Below are positions 47,969 through 57,422 of a stretch of DNA of 57,532 nt, in pieces; the first letter of the stretch is position 1; every line of letters begins with the position of its first letter. The stretch is taken from assembly GCA_016284575.1 (NCBI GenBank), contig JAEEPD010000041.1:1-57532 (forward strand), given 5' to 3'. This DNA comes from Bacillota bacterium (GTDB taxonomy: Bacteria > Bacillota > Clostridia > Peptostreptococcales > Anaerovoracaceae). The translations under genes were made by a program, and so were the position numbers. The notes beneath the pieces were generated by a model. That model ran no database searches. It had not been told where the DNA came from and saw only the letters and a program-made list of their open reading frames with translations.

Positions 47969-50073
47969 TAGAGGACTTCTCCGGTCTCAAAGTTTACGGA
48001 GTACTGATACATGACCACATTTCCAAAGCGCACCACGACTCTGCCGTTGGGGCCCCTTCCGGAAACGCTGAGTATCTTGCTTCCCTCGGACTTGTGAACG
48101 TTTTCAATGAGAGTCCTGGGGTCTCCGATGCCGTCGTTTACATTCACCTTCAGCTCGAATTCATCCTCTGTGGCCTTGCTCAGGTCCACAGGGATGGCCA
48201 CGGATTTCAGCTCGTACCTGCTGTCAACTCCGTCGTCGGGCTTGGTCTCGCCGCCCTGACTGTCCTGGCCGCCCTGAGACCCCTGACCATCATCAGGCTT
48301 GGTCTCGCCGCCCTGAACAGGGTCTGTGACGGCAGGCTCGGTGGGAGTCTCCTCCACAGGAGGCTTCTCGGGCTCAGGCTCCTTGCCCATGCTTATGACT
48401 ATATCCACGGACTGACCCTCGCTCAGAACAGTATCCTTGTCGGGATTCTGATCGCAGATCCGTCCCTCTTTTATCGTATCGCTGTAGTCCTGGCTCACCA
48501 CGCCAAGGGAAAGGCCCAGCTCCTCCAGAAGGGTCTTGGCTTCAGCCTCGGTCATGTTGGACAGGTCCACCTTGATTTCCTTGCCCTTGCTGACAACCAG
48601 GTCCACGGAGGTCCCGTCGGACATGCTGGAGCCTGCGGCGGGGTTCTGGCTGATGACCCAGTTGGTCTCTATATCCTCGTTGGGCACATATTTGACCTCG
48701 CCGATCTTAAAGCCCATGCTTTCCAGCTTGTATCTGGCGTTGGCATAGCTTTCGTTCACCACGCTGGGCACGGCCTTTACGGCCTCTCCGGCATTCACCG
48801 TGACCTTTACGCTCTGGCCCTCCTTGACCGTGGTGCCTTCCGAGGGTGACTGGGTGGTTATCTGGTTCGGAGCAAAATCCGCGCTCCTTACGGTGTTCTG
48901 CTTGGTTATCTTAAGGCCTATCTGAGCCAGCTGCCTTTCAGCCTCATCGTAGTCAAGGCCCACAACCTTGGGAACGGTCACGTTTTCAGGCGGCTTTACG
49001 GTCTCGCTCACGTTTTTAATCATCCTTGCCACCAGGCTGCTGACCGGGAAGGCAAGCAGCAGAGCAAGCAGAATGGCTATGGCTATCTGTATCAGAAGCT
49101 TTTTCTTAGCGTCCTTGTCGTCGCCCTTCTTTTCCTCTCCGTCGGCTTCGCTGCCCTGAGCCTCTTCGCCGTCCTTCTGCCTGTCGCCGTCGTGAGCCTT
49201 GATCACAGAGGCTGCAGCCTCGCCCTCTTCGGCCTTAGAGCCCACGATCCTGGAGAACTTGATGAAGTTCAGCGCGGTGATCATCTCGTCCGCGTTCTTG
49301 TAGCGGTTCACCTGAAGCTTGTCCGTGGCCTTGAGGATGATCTCCTCCAGATCCGCCGGCACGTTGGGATTGATCTCCGAGGGAGGTACCATCTCCTCGT
49401 TCATGTGCTTTACAGCCACCTCAACGGCGGTCTCCCCATCGTAGGGGACCTTGCCGGTGACCATCTCGTAGAGCACTATGCCAAGGGAATATATGTCCGA
49501 GCGCTCATCCACATAGCCGCCTCTGGCCTGCTCAGGGGAGAAATAGTGCACGGAGCCCATAACAGCGCTCTGCTGCTCTCCCACAAAGGTGTCCTGGGAC
49601 ACCTGCTTGGCTATGCCAAAGTCCGTGATCTTCGCAGTCCCGTCCTTTGTGATCATAATGTTGTGGGGCTTCACATCCCTATGGATGAGCTGGTGCTTGT
49701 GGGCTGTGGAAAGGGCCGATGCCACTTCCTTCGCGATCTTTACAGCCCTTCTCGGCTCCAGAGCGCCCTCCCTTGCGATGATCGTAGAAAGAGGCTCGCC
49801 CTCGATCAGCTCCATTACGATGTAATAGATGTTCCCCTGCTTTCCTACATCGTAGATGTTGACGATGTTGGGATGCACGATGCTGGCAGCCAGCTGGGAT
49901 TCATTTTTGAAGCTTTCGATGAAGAGACTGTCCTTGGTGTACTCCGGACGAAGTATCTTGATAGCCACCAGACGGTTGAGCAGCCTGTCCCTGGACTTGA
50001 AGACCACGGCCATTCCGCCCTCACCTATCTTTTCCAGCAGCTCATATCTTCCTGCTAATATCCTGTTTGCCAT
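47968..50073 (-). CDS. prkC: PASTA-domain Ser/Thr protein kinase (PrkC/Stk1 type)
   Basis: 701 residues. The kinase domain (about 8-275) has the Gly loop GEGGMA, Lys39, HRDVKPHN with Asp133 and DFG with Asp151. After a charged linker and a membrane helix (about 325-350, LLIQIAIAILLALLLAF) come three PASTA domains (starting NVTVPKVVG, AVKAVPSVV, KEIKVDLSN), a Pro/Gly/Thr-rich linker that contains a doubled GGETKPDDG unit, and a C-terminal beta domain of about 85 residues. Extracellular PASTA domains bind muropeptides or lipid II and tune cell-wall growth. The start ATG follows AGGAGG. Confidence 0.95.
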   Translation of the reverse strand: MANRILAGRYELLEKIGEGGMAVVFKSRDRLLNRLVAIKILRPEYTKDSLFIESFKNESQLAASIVHPNIVNIYDVGKQGNIYYIVMELIEGEPLSTIIAREGALEPRRAVKIAKEVASALSTAHKHQLIHRDVKPHNIMITKDGTAKITDFGIAKQVSQDTFVGEQQSAVMGSVHYFSPEQARGGYVDERSDIYSLGIVLYEMVTGKVPYDGETAVEVAVKHMNEEMVPPSEINPNVPADLEEIILKATDKLQVNRYKNADEMITALNFIKFSRIVGSKAEEGEAAASVIKAHDGDRQKDGEEAQGSEADGEEKKGDDKDAKKKLLIQIAIAILLALLLAFPVSSLVARMIKNVSETVKPPENVTVPKVVGLDYDEAERQLAQIGLKITKQNTVRSADFAPNQITTQSPSEGTTVKEGQSVKVTVNAGEAVKAVPSVVNESYANARYKLESMGFKIGEVKYVPNEDIETNWVISQNPAAGSSMSDGTSVDLVVSKGKEIKVDLSNMTEAEAKTLLEELGLSLGVVSQDYSDTIKEGRICDQNPDKDTVLSEGQSVDIVISMGKEPEPEKPPVEETPTEPAVTDPVQGGETKPDDGQGSQGGQDSQGGETKPDDGVDSRYELKSVAIPVDLSKATEDEFELKVNVNDGIGDPRTLIENVHKSEGSKILSVSGRGPNGRVVVRFGNVVMYQYSVNFETGEVL

Positions 50074-50082
50074 AACTGCCTC

Positions 50083-50814
50083 CTAGGAGATCCTGACACA
50101 AACGACTGAAATATTGTCTTTTCCGCCGTTTTTATTGGCTTCATCGACCAGCTGTTTGGTCAGGCGATGCATCGTTTTATATCGGCTGCAGAGCTGGGCT
50201 ATCCGGTCCTCCTCCACCTCGGAGTAGAGACCGTCGCTGCACAGCACCACTGTATCAGCCGGGTAAAGCCTGAAGGAGAAAAAGTCCGGCTGCGCCGTTT
50301 CCTCTCCGCCAAGGGCTCTTGTAATCTGGTTTCTGTCGGGACTGGTCTTCGCATCCTCCTCGCTGAGGACCCCTGAGCGGACCAGCTCCATCACCACGCT
50401 GTGGTCCTGGCTGATCTGCCGCATTATGCCGTCCCTTACCAGGTAGCAGCGGCTGTCCCCTATATTGACCACGAAGGCGGTGTCCTCCCTGATATACAGA
50501 AGCACGCAGGTGGTCGCCATGCCGTAGCGCCTGCCGGGCTTTTGAGCCTCGGTGTAGATGCGGCTGTTGGCAAGGACCATGCACTCCTCGAAATAGGCCT
50601 TCAGAGCCTTGTCTCCCTTCACATCCTCCGGAGGATTGCTCATGGCATAGTCTGCGATGGTCTCCACAGCCATGCGGCTGGCCACCTCGCCGGAGTTATG
50701 GCCTCCGACGCCGTCGGCGACTATGTAGAGCTGATGTTTTGGGACAACAAAGACCGAATCCTCGTTGCTCCTTCTGAGCATGCCTCTGTCTGTTTTAAAA
50801 CCTACACTTATCAT
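50083..50814 (-). CDS. stp: PP2C-family protein phosphatase (Stp/PrpC type)
   Basis: 243 residues. PP2C motifs: RSNEDSVFV, VADGVGGHNSGEVAS, ATTCVLLYI, VVNIGDSRCYLVR, QDHS, VLCSDGLYSEV and GGKDNISVV carry the metal-binding Asp residues. It reverses the kinase encoded 9 bases downstream and is its classic operon partner. Confidence 0.95.
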   Translation of the reverse strand: MISVGFKTDRGMLRRSNEDSVFVVPKHQLYIVADGVGGHNSGEVASRMAVETIADYAMSNPPEDVKGDKALKAYFEECMVLANSRIYTEAQKPGRRYGMATTCVLLYIREDTAFVVNIGDSRCYLVRDGIMRQISQDHSVVMELVRSGVLSEEDAKTSPDRNQITRALGGEETAQPDFFSFRLYPADTVVLCSDGLYSEVEEDRIAQLCSRYKTMHRLTKQLVDEANKNGGKDNISVVCVRIS

Positions 50815-50826
50815 TCTCTGATCCTT

Positions 50827-52185
50827 TTAACCGATCCTTTTTATCAATGCCATGTAGAATCCGTCGGGGCCGTCCTTTTCGGTGAAGAGCTGCTTCTCGC
50901 AGACCAGCTCGAAGCCCCTTCGGCCTTCGAGGAAGCGCCTTACGTTTTCACAGTTTTCCGCCGGATTCACAGTGCATGTGGAGTAAAGCAGCTGCCCGCC
51001 CTTTTTCAGGCAGCCTGCCGCGTTTTCAAGTATTTTCTGCTGAAGGCCCGGGAGCTGCTCCAGTCCTTCGGGCTCCTCCTTCAGCTTTATCTCGGGCTTT
51101 TGCCTTAATGTGCCAAGGCCCGAGCAGGGCACATCCGCCAGGACTCTGTCAGCGCTTTCCGAAAGCTCCGGCCTGAACACCGAGGCATCCCCCGCCTCCG
51201 CCCTTATGATCCCTATGTCAAGCCTTCTAGCCTGAGCCTCTATCAGCCTGACCCGCTCCGGATAGATATCGAAGGCCAGCACCTGACCCTCACCGCCCAT
51301 GGCCTCTGCCATGGCGCAGGATTTGCCGCCGGGAGCGGCGCAAAGGTCTATCACCCTCTGACCGGGCTTTGGATCCAGCAGGCTCACCGCCAGCTGGGAG
51401 GCTTCTCCCTGAACGGAAAAATTCCCTTTGCGGAAGAGCTCCGTATCCAGCAGACCGCTGCCCTTAGCCTTAAGGCCCGCCGGGACATCCTCCAGAGGGG
51501 AGGTCTCAAAGCCTATGGCACTAAGCCTTTCCGCCAGTTCCTCCCTGCTGTTTTTTAACACGTTCGCCCTTATGACCAGGGGCGCGGGAGTGACGGAGGC
51601 ACCGAGCAGGGCTTCCGCCTGCTCTCTGCCGTAGGATGACAGCCACAGCTCTGCTATCCAGGGCCTGACCGAATATTCCACGCTTAGCCGCCTTATGAGC
51701 CTGTCATGATATTTTGCCGCAGCCCTGGACTTGGCGCTTTCCGCAGCAGCTTTGCCGGAGGGTACATTTTCTGCGGCTTCCGGGCTTTCCAAAAGAGTGG
51801 GCAGCCGAAGCTTTTTGCCGTCCCTTATGTAGCTCCTGAGGACTCCGTTAACGAGCCCCTTCTGGGAGGCTGCAAATCTTGCCGCAAGCTCAGTGCTGCT
51901 GTCCGCAGCCGCGTAGTCCGGTACGCTGTCCATAAAGAGAAGCTGATAAAAGCCCAGACGCAGTATTATTCTTGCTGCTATAGATATAGACGGTTTTTTC
52001 AGGTAATAGTCAATATTGAAGTCCAAAAGCAGCTGGTTTCTCAGGGCCCCGTATACAAGTTCACGCACAAAAGCCGGAGCGTCTGCACTCTCCTTCGAAA
52101 AAAGCTTTGAGATGGCCATGTTGGACCAGCTTCCGTTTTCAGTTTCCTTCAGGGCCAGATAGGCCAGCTTCCTGTCCTTGTCCAT
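50827..52185 (-). CDS. rsmB: 16S rRNA m5C967 methyltransferase RsmB
   Basis: 452 residues. An N-terminal NusB-like helical domain (about 1-145) precedes the Rossmann methyltransferase. SAM-binding CAAPGGKSCAM, VLADVPCSGLGTLRQKPEIK (motif IV with Cys) and YSTCTVNPAENCENV (catalytic Cys of motif VI) are complete. It follows fmt by 18 bases. In many Firmicutes rlmN lies between rsmB and the phosphatase gene; here only 12 bases do. Confidence 0.95.
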   Translation of the reverse strand: MDKDRKLAYLALKETENGSWSNMAISKLFSKESADAPAFVRELVYGALRNQLLLDFNIDYYLKKPSISIAARIILRLGFYQLLFMDSVPDYAAADSSTELAARFAASQKGLVNGVLRSYIRDGKKLRLPTLLESPEAAENVPSGKAAAESAKSRAAAKYHDRLIRRLSVEYSVRPWIAELWLSSYGREQAEALLGASVTPAPLVIRANVLKNSREELAERLSAIGFETSPLEDVPAGLKAKGSGLLDTELFRKGNFSVQGEASQLAVSLLDPKPGQRVIDLCAAPGGKSCAMAEAMGGEGQVLAFDIYPERVRLIEAQARRLDIGIIRAEAGDASVFRPELSESADRVLADVPCSGLGTLRQKPEIKLKEEPEGLEQLPGLQQKILENAAGCLKKGGQLLYSTCTVNPAENCENVRRFLEGRRGFELVCEKQLFTEKDGPDGFYMALIKRIG

Positions 52186-52203
52186 ATAGCTCCAAATTAT
52201 ATT

Positions 52204-53190
52204 TTAACAGAGCACGGTGCCAATTTCAATTTTATTGCCTAAAAGAAAGGCCGAAACATCCATGGCTTTCTTGCCCGGAAGCTGAATATTGGTAAAGACT
52301 GCTGCCTCACCCTCTCCGCAGGCTATCACAAGGCCCTTTTTGTCCGCCTTAAGCACGGTTCCGGGGGCTGGTGAGGCTGCGTTCTGAAGCTTCGCGGCGT
52401 TTTCCAGAAGACCGGGAAGCTCCTGCTCCTCTGAAGGAGTAAGCAGCCGTGCCTTGTGGACCTTCATCACCCTGTCTCCCAGGCTGCAGTATGCGGAGGG
52501 CCAGCTGTTCATGGCCTTGACCCTGCAGTATACGGCTCTGGCAGGCTCGCTGAAATCTATTTTTCCGTCTTCCTTTTCTATTCTGGGGGCCCAGCTTGCC
52601 CTGCTGTCATCCTGAGGGATGCGCTCAGCCCTTCCGGCCTCTATCAGCGGAAGCTGCTCCATAAGAAGCTCTGCTCCCAGCTGAGCCAGTTCAAGAAACA
52701 GCTCATCGGAGGTCTTGTCATCCGCCGGGGTGGATGCCTTGGCTATCATATCACCCGCATCCAGGGCCTCCTCCATATACATGAGGGTGACTCCCAGCTC
52801 CTCCTTGCCCTCCAGGATGGCCCTCTGTATAGGAGCCGCGCCTCTGTATTCGGGGAGCAGGGAGCCGTGGATATTGATGCAGCCAAGCCTTGGTATGTCC
52901 AGTATGGCCTTGGGAAGCAGCATGCCGTAAGCAGCCACCACTATAAGGTCCGGCGCCAGTGTCCTCAGCTTTTCCTCAATAGACTTATCGCCCTTGAGCC
53001 TTTCAGGCGTCTCCACCTCAAGACCAAGCTCCAGAGCCCTGGCCTTGACCGGACAGGCCTGCAGCTTTTTGCCTCTGTCCCTTGGCATGTCAGGCTTTGC
53101 CAGGACCAGAGGTATCTCGTGTCCTGCCGCAGCAAGAGCATCCAGGGCAGGGACTGCAAACTCCGGGGTGCCCATGTAAACTATCTTCAT
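52204..53190 (-). CDS. fmt: Methionyl-tRNA formyltransferase
   Basis: 328 residues. IVYMGTPEFAVPALDAL opens the N-terminal domain. The catalytic triad lies in CINIHGSLLPEYRGAAPIQ (Asn, His) and DAGDMI (Asp). A C-terminal OB-like domain follows. It formylates initiator Met-tRNA. Its ATG overlaps the def stop by one base, the usual def-fmt pairing. Confidence 0.97.
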   Translation of the reverse strand: MKIVYMGTPEFAVPALDALAAAGHEIPLVLAKPDMPRDRGKKLQACPVKARALELGLEVETPERLKGDKSIEEKLRTLAPDLIVVAAYGMLLPKAILDIPRLGCINIHGSLLPEYRGAAPIQRAILEGKEELGVTLMYMEEALDAGDMIAKASTPADDKTSDELFLELAQLGAELLMEQLPLIEAGRAERIPQDDSRASWAPRIEKEDGKIDFSEPARAVYCRVKAMNSWPSAYCSLGDRVMKVHKARLLTPSEEQELPGLLENAAKLQNAASPAPGTVLKADKKGLVIACGEGEAAVFTNIQLPGKKAMDVSAFLLGNKIEIGTVLC

Positions 53191-53708
53191 TACTCTGCCT
53201 TTTCCTCTGCGGCGGCTTCCTCCGCCTCATCCTCCAGATCCTCGTACTCGTCGTCCTCGGTGCTGCGCATCTCTTCGGCTTTGGAGTCGTAGAGTATGCC
53301 GTCCAGATGGTCCAGCTCATGGCAGAAGGCTCTGGCCAGAAGCTCAGTACCCTCGTAGGTAACGGGCTGACCATTGCGGTCAAGAGCCTCCACCTTTACC
53401 CATGCAGGTCTGTGGACTCTGCCGGCCATGCCGGGAACCGAAAGGCAGGCCTCCTCCTCGAACTGGTCACCGTCCTGCTCAACTATCCTCGGATTCACCA
53501 GCTCGTAAAGCTGATCGCCCAGCTCTATCACCACCAGCCTTCTGAGAACGCCTATCTGCGGCGCCGCAAGGCCTATGCCCTGAGCATGCCTCATGGTCTC
53601 GGTCATGTCGTCGATTATCTCCCTGACATGATCGTTCACGTCCTTGACTTCCTTAGCGATCTTCCCGAGAACGGGATCTCCTTCGATTACTATATTTCTC
53701 AGTGCCAT
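53190..53708 (-). CDS. def: Peptide deformylase
   Basis: 172 residues. Motif 1 GIGLAAPQ (44-51), motif 2 EACLS with metal ligand Cys88 (usual form EGCLS), and motif 3 HELDH with His130, Glu131 and His134 (usual form QEIDH-like HExxH). It removes the formyl group from nascent proteins. The last about 25 residues are an Asp/Glu/Ala-rich tail (DDEYEDLEDEAEEAAAEEK) not found in most deformylases. The context priA-def-fmt-rsmB is conserved in Firmicutes. Confidence 0.96.
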   Translation of the reverse strand: MALRNIVIEGDPVLGKIAKEVKDVNDHVREIIDDMTETMRHAQGIGLAAPQIGVLRRLVVIELGDQLYELVNPRIVEQDGDQFEEEACLSVPGMAGRVHRPAWVKVEALDRNGQPVTYEGTELLARAFCHELDHLDGILYDSKAEEMRSTEDDEYEDLEDEAEEAAAEEKAE

Positions 53709-53717
53709 TCTTTCTCC

Positions 53718-55733
53718 TCACATGAATGAATATGGATTGATATCTATGCTTATGAGCTCGGGTGCTCCCTCTCCCTTTATGAATTCCTTTTTAAGCTCGC
53801 CTATCTTCTCTGCCGCAGCCTGCCTCAGTCCGGCGGGAGCCTTCACCAGTATCTGAAAGCGGTACATGCCGCCCAGCTTAAGCCTGGTGGTTGCCGCAGG
53901 TCCCAGGACCGCACAGCTTCCTCCGAAGGAGCTCCTGAGCTGCTCTGCCCACCTGAGAGCCGCGGCCTCAGCCTTTTCAGCGTCCGGGTCCGCGGATATT
54001 ATCTGGAAGATGTAGCTGAAGGGAGGATAGGACACTGCCCTTCTTATCTCCAGCTCGTGACCGTAAAACTCCAGGTAGTCGTGCCTTGAAGCCGCTCTTA
54101 TGACGGCATTTTCCGGGTCGTAGGTCTGGATTATCACCAGCCCCTGCTCGCTGCCCCTGCCGCTTCTTCCTGCAGCCTGGGTCATCAGCTGAAAGCTTCG
54201 CTCCCCGCTTCTGAAGTCCGGTATGTTCAGACTTGTATCCGCGCTGATGACGCCCACAAGCCCCACATTATCGAAATCCAGGCCCTTGGCCACCAGCTGG
54301 GTGCCTATGAGTATGTCGGTCTTTTTCTTTTCAAAGCGCCTGAGTATGGCCTCCAGAGCGCCTTTTTTGCTGACCGTATCCAGGTCCACGCGCTCTGTCC
54401 GGGCTTCAGGGAAAAGCTCCTTAGCCTTCTCTTCCACCTGCTGGGTGCCGACCCCATACATGCCTATGATCTTGCTCCCGCAGTCCGGGCAGACCTTGGG
54501 CAGAGGAACGCTCCTTCCGCAGTAGTGGCACACGCAGCGCCCTATGTCCTTGTGGTAGGGCATTGCTATGCCGCACTCGGGACAGGTCACCACATATCCG
54601 CATTCCCTGCAGGAAACGTGATTGGAATAGCCCCGGCGGTTCAGAAAGAGTATCACCTGCTTCTTTTCCTTAAGGCAGCGGTCCATCTCCTCCACCAGTG
54701 CCTTGGAGAAGGGACTGCGGTTTCCTGCCTTCACCTCCAGAGTCATGTCCGCTATCTCCACCCTTGGGAGAGGGTTTTCGTTATATCTTGCGGGCAGCTC
54801 TATGCGCCTGAATATGCCCTGGGAGGACCTGTAGTAGTCCTGCACCGAAGGCGTTGCGCTTCCGAGTATCAGCACCGCCTTCTGGGTCTGGGCCCTTCTT
54901 ACCGCCAGTTCTATTGCATCGTACTTGGGGCTCTTATCGCTCTTGTAGCTGGTCTCGTGCTCCTCGTCGATGACGATAAGGCCTATATCCCTTAAAGGGG
55001 CGAAGATGGCTGACCTTGCGCCTATCACCAGTCCCGCCTCCCCCGTCATTATCCTTTTGTATTCAGCGTCCTTCTGGGCCGGGGTGAGCCTGCTGTGGAG
55101 CACCGCTATGATATCCTTGCCGAAGCGATCCACAAAGCGCTGCACGGTCTGGGGCGTAAGGGATATCTCAGGCACCAGGACTATGCCCTGCCTGCCCTCT
55201 TTAAGAGTCTTCTCCATGGCCTGAAGATAGACCTCGGTCTTGCCAGAGCCTGTGACGCCGTGGAGCAGGAAGATGCTGTGCTCTCCGCTTTCTACGGCCG
55301 CGCCGATCTCTGCCGCAGCCTTTCTCTGGGCCTCCGTCAGCTCCTTGGCTTCCTCCGGCCTCTGCTCTATGTCCTCGAAGGGGTCGCGGCTTCTGCCGTT
55401 CCTTGAATTGAAGCTTGGAAGAAAGCAGTTGACCGCCTCTATATATCTGCACAGATAGCGCCTGTGCATCCACAGGGCGGTGGACATGGCCTCCTCGCTC
55501 AGGGAAAAATCCTTGTCAAGTTCAGCTATCTTTTTTATCTTACCTGCAGGAATGCCCTCCGGGGGCTCCTCCAGCACCTGGGCCACATAGGCGTCGATAA
55601 GCCTTTTGCGGGTGCCGAAGCTCACCTTGACCCTGCTTCCCACGGCTGCCCCTTCGATATCGCAGGCGTAGGTGTAGAGCTCGTCAGTGGAGTTGGTGTT
55701 GCTGTCCACGATCACATTCAGATATTTCATCAT
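53718..55733 (-). CDS. priA: Primosomal protein N' (PriA helicase)
   Basis: 671 residues, a little short of the usual 730-800. An N-terminal DNA-binding domain (VIVDSNTNSTDELYTYAC) is followed by SF2 motifs: GVTGSGKTEVY (I), VIDEEH (II), ILGSATPS (III), NRRGYS, and GTQLVAKG and AGRSGRG (V/VI). The zinc-binding Cys cluster between is complete (CRECGY, CPECG, CHYCG, CPDCGS). It restarts collapsed replication forks. The start ATG overlaps the queH stop (ATGA) and has GGAGGG about 7 bases upstream. Confidence 0.95.
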   Translation of the reverse strand: MMKYLNVIVDSNTNSTDELYTYACDIEGAAVGSRVKVSFGTRKRLIDAYVAQVLEEPPEGIPAGKIKKIAELDKDFSLSEEAMSTALWMHRRYLCRYIEAVNCFLPSFNSRNGRSRDPFEDIEQRPEEAKELTEAQRKAAAEIGAAVESGEHSIFLLHGVTGSGKTEVYLQAMEKTLKEGRQGIVLVPEISLTPQTVQRFVDRFGKDIIAVLHSRLTPAQKDAEYKRIMTGEAGLVIGARSAIFAPLRDIGLIVIDEEHETSYKSDKSPKYDAIELAVRRAQTQKAVLILGSATPSVQDYYRSSQGIFRRIELPARYNENPLPRVEIADMTLEVKAGNRSPFSKALVEEMDRCLKEKKQVILFLNRRGYSNHVSCRECGYVVTCPECGIAMPYHKDIGRCVCHYCGRSVPLPKVCPDCGSKIIGMYGVGTQQVEEKAKELFPEARTERVDLDTVSKKGALEAILRRFEKKKTDILIGTQLVAKGLDFDNVGLVGVISADTSLNIPDFRSGERSFQLMTQAAGRSGRGSEQGLVIIQTYDPENAVIRAASRHDYLEFYGHELEIRRAVSYPPFSYIFQIISADPDAEKAEAAALRWAEQLRSSFGGSCAVLGPAATTRLKLGGMYRFQILVKAPAGLRQAAAEKIGELKKEFIKGEGAPELISIDINPYSFM

Positions 55734-56365
55734 GGACGGCCCTCCTTTGCTCTGCGCCTTTCCTCAGCCTCCAGCTTAGAAAAAATGCAGCCGCAGTAAT
55801 CCTGCCTGTAAAGGCTATACTCCTTCGAAAGAAGGATCGAGCGGTGGTATCCGTCCTTTTTCTTGTAATTCCCCGCAAGAAACTCAATTCCATACTCCTT
55901 TTCCAGAGCGCTGCCCAGCTGGCAGATAACATCGTAGTTTTTATAGGGGCTGACAGACATGGTGGTATCAAAGCAGTCAAAGCCCTGCTCTGCGGCCATG
56001 CGTGCCGTCTCCCTGAGGCGCAGCTCAAAGCATTTTCTGCACCTTTCGCCCCCCTCAGGCTCCTTTTCCAGCCCCTTTGCGGCCTCAAAAAACTCCCCCG
56101 GGTCAAAGCGGCCTTCTATCAGCTCCACATGGGGCCTTCCCGCAGCCTCGCTCTCGGAAAGAAAGCGCTTCTGCTCCGAAAGCCGGTGCTCATACTCCTC
56201 AGGCTCCGTGATGTTCGGATTGAAATAGAGTATGGTAACATCAAACTCCTCCAGCCGCTCCAGCACCGCCGTGGAGCAGGGTCCGCAGCAGGAATGGAGC
56301 AGCAGCTTCCTTTTAGGAGCCACAGCTTCGCCGTATTCAATTGTTTCAATAGTATTTTCAGCCAT
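55730..56365 (-). CDS. queH: Epoxyqueuosine reductase QueH
   Basis: 211 residues. LLHSCCGPCS (Cys26, Cys27, Cys30), then GERCRKCFELRLRETA and a C-terminal YRQDYCGCIFS form the cysteine set of the DUF208/QueH family, which ligates iron-sulphur and metal. It performs the last step of queuosine synthesis in tRNA, replacing QueG. No other que genes are in the window. It is first gene of the long operon. A TATAAT lies 25 bases upstream. Confidence 0.93.
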   Translation of the reverse strand: MAENTIETIEYGEAVAPKRKLLLHSCCGPCSTAVLERLEEFDVTILYFNPNITEPEEYEHRLSEQKRFLSESEAAGRPHVELIEGRFDPGEFFEAAKGLEKEPEGGERCRKCFELRLRETARMAAEQGFDCFDTTMSVSPYKNYDVICQLGSALEKEYGIEFLAGNYKKKDGYHRSILLSKEYSLYRQDYCGCIFSKLEAEERRRAKEGRP

Positions 56366-56389
56366 TGAACAACAAACCCTTTTAGTGCT

Positions 56390-56395
56390 ATTATA
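56390..56395 (-). promoter_or_regulatory. Candidate -10 (TATAAT) of the queH operon
   Basis: A perfect TATAAT lies on the minus strand, 24 bases before the queH start; the -35 is weak. Confidence 0.4.
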
Positions 56396-56508
56396 TTAAT
56401 TGATCGCAGTACAAAACTGCCCTTAAGGCCGTATATGCAAGTATACCACAAAGACTGCGATTTTAGAATGATATGTACGCAACTGTAATGATATCTTAAG
56501 GAAAAAAC

Positions 56509-57288
56509 ATGTATTACTACTCAGACACAGTCAATTATCTGCTGATAGCAGCAGCCGTGATCCCTGCCCTGTACCTGCTCTGGTTCATCTATAAGCACGA
56601 CAGTCTGGAGAGGGAGCCCCTGCACATGCTGATAACCCTTGTGGTCTTCGGCGTAATCTCCACGGAGATAGCTCTGGTGCTGGAAAGGGCCGGCTTTTTC
56701 GTCCTCGACGCAGTCCTGCCAGAGGACAGCCTCGCCTATCTTTTCATCAGCAATTTCCTTATAGTCGGAGTGGCTGAGGAGCTGGCAAAATACGTGCTCC
56801 TTAAGACGAGGACCTGGAAGAGCCCCCACTTCAACTGCAGCTTCGACGGCGTTGTCTATGCCACCTTCGTTTCCCTGGGCTTTGCCCTCTGGGAGAACAT
56901 CAGCTACGTCCTGATGTACGGCTTTGAGACCGCTGTATTAAGAGCCCTTACCGCGGTGCCCGGCCACACCTGCTTTGGCATCTTCATGGGCTGCTGGTAC
57001 GGCGCCGCCAAGCGCTGGGCGAATGCAGGCGAGCCCGCCAAGGCGGCACAGTACCGCAGGCTTTCCGTGATTATACCCTTGATACTCCACGGCTCCTACG
57101 ATTTTCTGGCCAGCATAGACGGCAGCTTCCTGGGCCTCAGTTTCTACCCCTTCGTGATCGTCATGTTCCTGATCTCCTATCTGATGGTAAAGCGCCTGTC
57201 CCTGAACGACAAATTCATAAGCAACAGCTTCCACACCTTCAGCGACGGCTTCGGGGAGGGTGACCAGGACGGAAACAGCCCCATGTAG
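56509..57288 (+). CDS. prsW: PrsW-type intramembrane metalloprotease
   Basis: 259 residues with about seven membrane segments. The active-site motifs are VAEELAKY (EExxK form), GFALWENISY, PGHTCFGIFMG and ILHGSYDF. This is the CAAX/PrsW family of glutamic-type membrane proteases; PrsW of B. subtilis starts degradation of the anti-sigma factor RsiW. An anti-sigma/sigma pair is not visible here, so the target is unknown. An AAGGA site precedes the ATG and a terminator follows the stop. Confidence 0.9.
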   Translation: MYYYSDTVNYLLIAAAVIPALYLLWFIYKHDSLEREPLHMLITLVVFGVISTEIALVLERAGFFVLDAVLPEDSLAYLFISNFLIVGVAEELAKYVLLKTRTWKSPHFNCSFDGVVYATFVSLGFALWENISYVLMYGFETAVLRALTAVPGHTCFGIFMGCWYGAAKRWANAGEPAKAAQYRRLSVIIPLILHGSYDFLASIDGSFLGLSFYPFVIVMFLISYLMVKRLSLNDKFISNSFHTFSDGFGEGDQDGNSPM

Positions 57289-57302
57289 CACAAAAGCATA
57301 CA

Positions 57303-57333
57303 AAAACCGCTTCCCTTAAGGAAGCGGTTTTTT
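57303..57333 (+). terminator. Bidirectional terminator between prsW and tRNA-Phe
   Basis: Arms 57303-57314 and 57320-57331 form twelve pairs around CTTAA with a T-run to 57333. The last T is shared with the encoded CCA of tRNA-Phe on the other strand. The reverse strand also has TTTTT. Confidence 0.85.
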
Positions 57334-57408
57334 GGTGCCCAGACCCGGAATCGAACCAGGCACACGTAGATTTTCAGTCTACTGCTCTACCTACTGAGCT
57401 ATCTGGGC
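57333..57408 (-). tRNA. tRNA-Phe (anticodon GAA)
   Basis: 76 bases with encoded CCA. The acceptor begins GCCCAGA at 57408. The anticodon loop CTGAAAA carries GAA at 57375-57373. The T-loop is TTCGATT. Confidence 0.97.
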
Positions 57409-57422
57409 ATACTATGTTAAAT

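Noticed and set aside
48237..48320. Nucleotide repeat in the kinase gene as a mobile or CRISPR-like repeat
   Set aside because: It encodes a doubled GGETKPDDG linker unit in frame, so it is a low-complexity protein linker.
50815..50826. A missing or broken rlmN between rsmB and the phosphatase gene
   Set aside because: The 12-base gap has no remnant. Absence at this site is common enough that it is noted only as gene order, not as decay.
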